The notes under the pieces were generated by a model. It saw nothing but the letters and a program-made list of their open reading frames with translations, was not told the DNA's origin and ran no database searches. A stretch of DNA of 16,916 nt from an uncultured Victivallales bacterium (GTDB lineage: Bacteria > Verrucomicrobiota > Lentisphaeria > Victivallales > UBA1829). Each line of letters opens with the position of its first letter. Within the stretch, counting starts at the first letter, position 1. Location: the NCBI GenBank assembly GCA_934661375.1, contig CAKUJH010000052.1, forward strand, positions 1 through 16,916. Reading direction: 5' to 3'. Made by a program: the position numbers and the translations under genes. Positions 15,101 to 16,916 of this stretch are shown piece after piece.

Positions 15101-15219
15101 TCCGATTCGAGTTCCAGGTCCGTATCGCCGGACAGCAGATTGTCGGTCTGGGCGGCGGCAAGTCCGGCACTCCCGGAAAGGAGCAGGGCCAAAGCAAAGG
15201 CATACCATTTCATTCTCAT
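12142..15219 (-). CDS. Large secreted clan GH-A-like glycoside hydrolase with N-terminal and C-terminal binding modules
   Basis: A 1025-residue secreted protein. Residues 1-24 are a signal peptide ending AAAQ. Residues about 27-180 look like a CBM4/9-type beta-sandwich (NLLSGD opener, PAGKYTFSFYAKA, WKRYSTVFE). Residues about 290-620 form a TIM barrel resembling GH39/GH5-type clan A enzymes. YELGGELDALLG supplies the presumed acid/base Glu416 and MISEYGYF the presumed nucleophile Glu547. Residues about 825-1025 resemble a CBM9/DOMON module (LYLAHDGDNLYFAADVTDD, WRGDCIQLGFDP). The acid/base Glu is preceded by Gly415, not the Asn nearly invariant in clan A. Start: GGAG (15232-15229) is 9 bases before the ATG. 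It is the first gene of the operon and is divergent from the AraC gene by 98 bases. Substrate not readable from sequence; the GH family is uncertain. Confidence 0.82.
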   Translation of the reverse strand: MRMKWYAFALALLLSGSAGLAAAQTDNLLSGDTDLELESESMTSGAFSNSFPQAPRWTLDTVAGYQSSNSIRLTREITGMGVKHLQLPAGKYTFSFYAKADKPGATGYIAVNRITNSWPEALKNREAGAIPLTTDWKRYSTVFESDGQSLYSGYYGCLEAGVCFDRFMINRGETPLPWVATSKQVLMLQLPAGSGNVYRHGQKLSAEMKLVCYTKDRPAGKIRVSLRDFTGKQQMRREFTPKFDADGICTQKIELPTDSSGWFILEAEQPDSGAKAANQLVIARPPEQLPPQAEPFVGLCGAENQLEAAKILGIRWLQKYISWYEVSDREGQLNFETYSKLRDYKKQGFRIQALVTTGPPNWALPPEMRKDIEKLKVNYARCVAPEDMQEKYYRPFIRKFMEQYNGVIDIYELGGELDALLGLNVYYKGRDNKNMVGPFVLGESFDLAAGMMEIAAQEIRRADPKARISSVRPSDVDARYGYIYSREFFKRLGKYMTCFGIDCYPQPRWIGPGQPPTGTEQDLAIRLRDARAAMKGLVNSQDVMISEYGYFIDYTKVTDPKYISEQVNRLARSFLYARLIGMKSLHYFTTRSSGLEGQRYFMGLWYQGRPLAAAAALSAVGQVVENVSECREIRHNRKMGVGVFRKTDGRAAAAIWSIDDSYAPQVEIPFDKFTVADVMGNPVAVQPQNGKILLTPGPLPVYIWRTVRGEDNYTVLGDALDKLRIREPVPVQLAFRMKNADTLKAYLSNASQKHAVRGYAEYEIDGKRGKTAPFTIPAESSGIVELPLPASGKTIRMVFHFEGDYLPFSTSWTAPELIQVKRIEPAELSAGLKIWKDVSPVRISGKSHIHPVDHTTYEGADDLSADLYLAHDGDNLYFAADVTDDRHFNRFERARLWRGDCIQLGFDPDMNFLRNVNDLDPDDTTLSCGLLKTGPAADVHRGPHRFELQKKLQYQVIRDEISRHTLYLLKMPLKALGDLKKDSIFGFNCVVMDDDTDSGADYWLFLRQGLAGGLRPDKFAPCILK

Positions 15220-15248
15220 AAACTTTTTCTCCTTTTTGAAAATCCAGT

Positions 15249-15277
15249 TTGCATTTTGTTCACAGTAATATTATATT
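15249..15277 (+). promoter_or_regulatory. Promoter of the AraC gene
   Basis: TTGCAT (15249-15254), a 17-base spacer and TATATT (15272-15277) point toward the AraC gene, with a predicted leader of about 34 bases. The -35 is weak. It overlaps the -10 of the opposing GH promoter. Confidence 0.5.
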
Positions 15278-15299
15278 CCGGAAAACGAAAATGAAAATG
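15270..15299 (-). promoter_or_regulatory. Putative AraC-activated promoter of the GH operon
   Basis: A perfect TATAAT (15275-15270 on the minus strand) lies about 50 bases before the GH start codon, but there is no recognisable -35 box. In its place are three tandem hexamers GAAAAC-GAAAAT-GAAAAT (plus strand 15281-15298). Lack of a -35 plus adjacent tandem repeats is the expected picture for a promoter activated by an AraC protein bound at or over the -35. The assignment of the repeats as the AraC site is inference. Confidence 0.5.
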
Positions 15300-15317
15300 G
15301 CGTAATCTGCAAAAAAT

Positions 15318-16163
15318 ATGTCAAAATCCTGTAAAACTCATTTTTTTCTGCAAGGAAGTCAGCCGCAGCCGAATATCAGAATCATTCAATGCGGTTATAC
15401 GGCTGTTCCGGACTGGTCGCATCCGAATGTCAATTCGCCCTTCTGGTATCTGTGGCGCAATTGCGAAACCGGCTCGACCGTGATTTCCGGCGATGATTGT
15501 TTTGAGCTGGGACCGGATCATTATCTGCTGATTCCGCCGTTCACGCGTTTTTCCACCGCCAGCCGGAATGCCAGCATGACGCAGTTTCATATTCATTTCA
15601 CGATCGGAGATCATTTCATCCCGCTTCGGCGTCGCCCGGTTCAGATTCCCGCGGCGGAGGCGGACCATCTTGCCGGACCGGATTTTTTCTCCTGGCTGAT
15701 TGCGCGATCCGGACAGCCCCATTCGTTTCCCATGACTCTTTTCGGCATCATTTACAATGTGCTGGGGGCGATCCCCGCGGAAGCCTGCGTGCCGGACGGC
15801 GAGATCTGCATGAGCGAGCATTCACGGAAATTTCTGGAATACGTCAGCCGCAAATTCGACAATCATCAGGTTTACCGGAATTATTGTCAGCGGCATGGCA
15901 TATCCGCCGCCACCCTGCTGCGGCTGTTCAAGCAGGATACGGGCATGACCCCTCAGCAGTATCTGATTTCTCTCCGTATCGGCGAAGCCAAGAATCTGCT
16001 GCTGCACACGGAACTGACTTTGGATGAAATTGCGGAAAAGACCGGTTTTTCGGACCGCTATCACTTTTCCAAGATGTTCCGGAAATATTCGGATGTGCCG
16101 CCCGCCGCCTTCCGGAAAAAATACCGGGACGGCGGCATGGACCTTTCCCTTTTCCGGCATTGA
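15318..16163 (+). CDS. AraC-family transcriptional regulator
   Basis: A 281-residue AraC/XylS regulator. The N-terminal 160 residues are a cupin-like sensor domain (HYLLIPPFTRFSTAS, MTQFHIHFTIGD). Residues about 168-268 hold the double helix-turn-helix: first HTH around VYRNYCQRHGISAATLLRLF, second HTH TLDEIAEKTGFSDRYHFSKM followed by FRKYSDVPPAAFRKK. No clear Shine-Dalgarno precedes the ATG at 15318, and an in-frame stop at 15303 leaves no earlier start, so translation may be weak or leader-dependent. Divergent from the GH operon, it is its likely activator, with a sugar from the GH substrate as effector. It is convergent with the heptosyltransferase, 18 bases away, with no terminator visible. 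Confidence 0.9.
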   Translation: MSKSCKTHFFLQGSQPQPNIRIIQCGYTAVPDWSHPNVNSPFWYLWRNCETGSTVISGDDCFELGPDHYLLIPPFTRFSTASRNASMTQFHIHFTIGDHFIPLRRRPVQIPAAEADHLAGPDFFSWLIARSGQPHSFPMTLFGIIYNVLGAIPAEACVPDGEICMSEHSRKFLEYVSRKFDNHQVYRNYCQRHGISAATLLRLFKQDTGMTPQQYLISLRIGEAKNLLLHTELTLDEIAEKTGFSDRYHFSKMFRKYSDVPPAAFRKKYRDGGMDLSLFRH

Positions 16164-16181
16164 ATCCGGGGCTTCCCGTCC

Positions 16182-16916
16182 TTATTTCTTTTCCGCCGGT
16201 TTTTCCGCAGACCGGAACGACGGAATCTTTTTGATGGTGTTGATGACCTGCTGTGCGGAAATCAGCCGGGTGCATTCAAAATGCCGGTCGGTCCCTTTGT
16301 GGCGCGGACACCAGAGAAAATCATAATGGTCGAAATCTACACGCATGTCGTTCCAGCAGGAATGACAGGTATGATAGTTGATGACCCGGTACGGCGTGGC
16401 GAATTCATTGGTCGGATGGGTGAATCCGGAAATCATGACCACCGGAACTTTGCAGCCCCAGGCGATCCAGCTGAGCCCGGAACTCAGACCGATGAAGAAA
16501 TCCGCGTCTTTGATCAGGTCGATCCGTTCCTGCAGCGGTTTGGCTCCGGTAAAATCCTCCGCTCCCCAGGGAATATGATTCCAGTACAGCCCCGTGCCGT
16601 GAACCGGTTCCTTGTCTATGCAGAGAACACGGTATCCGTTGTCTTTGAGGAACTGGACCACCTCCCGCCAGCCGTATGGATTGTTCCAGTATTTCGCCTG
16701 ACTGGAACTCTGGGCGGCGATGCAGACATATTTTTCCTTGATTTTGCGCGGAGCGGAAAGATTGAACCGCGGCGGGAGGTCGGACGGATCGACGCCGAGA
16801 ATATAGCCTGCTGTTCTGTGCAGCCCGATGTAACGGAAGTCAATCGGCTGGTTGTCTACATCTCCCTTGAAGAACAAGCCCATATAATAACAGGCATACG
16901 GTTTGTAATTTTTGGT
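16182..16916 (-). CDS. Autotransporter O-heptosyltransferase (TibC/AAH-like), C-terminal part
   Basis: The gene is cut by the window edge: the frame is open to base 16916, and the ATG at 16883 is internal (homologous residues such as PYACYYMGLFF precede it). The visible 244 residues are the C-terminal half of a GT-B enzyme related to GT9 heptosyltransferases. They show an ADP-sugar-binding region (YVCIAAQSSSQAKYWNNPYG) and FIGLSSGLSWIAWGCKVPVVMISGFTHPTNEF, then a four-cysteine cluster CHSC (CX2C), WCPRH and FEC. That cluster is characteristic of bacterial autotransporter heptosyltransferases such as TibC, where it binds iron. These enzymes add heptoses to serines of strand-loop-strand autotransporter repeats in the cytoplasm. 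No such acceptor is in the window; it may lie beyond the edge. The four-Cys motif makes ordinary LPS heptosyltransferase less likely. Confidence 0.83.
   Translation of the reverse strand, partial: TKNYKPYACYYMGLFFKGDVDNQPIDFRYIGLHRTAGYILGVDPSDLPPRFNLSAPRKIKEKYVCIAAQSSSQAKYWNNPYGWREVVQFLKDNGYRVLCIDKEPVHGTGLYWNHIPWGAEDFTGAKPLQERIDLIKDADFFIGLSSGLSWIAWGCKVPVVMISGFTHPTNEFATPYRVINYHTCHSCWNDMRVDFDHYDFLWCPRHKGTDRHFECTRLISAQQVINTIKKIPSFRSAEKPAEKK

Overview
The window looks like chromosomal DNA of a Lentisphaerota-type bacterium (Victivallis-like, within the PVC group). This is inferred from several things: a DUF1559-style prepilin-like protein with the TLIELLVVIAIIAIL helix, stand-alone LacI and AraC regulators beside glycoside hydrolases, a short ceramidase-like protein, a moderately GC-rich coding style, and lipoprotein and Gram-negative outer-membrane features. 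No marker gene fixes the species. There are 11 protein genes (one cut by the right edge) and one tRNA. I see no CRISPR array, rRNA, transposase or phage gene.

Layout. 1-342 is an AT-rich stretch without a convincing gene. A minus-strand tRNA with anticodon CAT (343-418) has its own promoter. It is followed by a minus-strand TolC-family outer-membrane lipoprotein (595-2256) with a strong terminator. Divergent from that is a plus-strand LacI regulator plus glucosamine-6-phosphate deaminase (nagB) operon (2537-4307), closed by a terminator. A cytoplasmic GH36 alpha-galactosidase (4362-6494, minus) converges on nagB and is divergent from a ceramidase-like metal hydrolase (6996-8294, plus). That gene converges on an SPFH/zinc-ribbon protein (8144-9526, minus) whose reading frame has apparently lost its natural stop and runs through its own terminator. 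An AT-rich regulatory region with repeats (9527-9841) precedes a MarC membrane protein (9842-10435, minus).

The most coherent accessory block is 10573-16163: a 1025-residue secreted glycoside hydrolase with binding modules, a small secreted protein of unknown family, and a prepilin-like protein. All are on the minus strand, with an AraC regulator divergently transcribed from overlapping promoters. I read this as an AraC-controlled polysaccharide-utilisation unit that pairs a secreted enzyme with a pilin-like surface protein. The right edge (16182-16916, minus, partial) is the C-terminal part of a TibC/AAH-type autotransporter O-heptosyltransferase with a four-cysteine metal site, which is unexpected beside carbohydrate-degradation genes.

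The themes are amino-sugar and galactoside catabolism (lacI-nagB, GH36), extracellular glycan attack (GH operon with AraC), and envelope functions (TolC-like lipoprotein, SPFH protein, MarC, heptosyltransferase). No single undescribed defence or mobile system is evident. The best leads are the SPFH stop-loss at an A7 slippery tract, the GH/unknown/pilin operon, and the heptosyltransferase.
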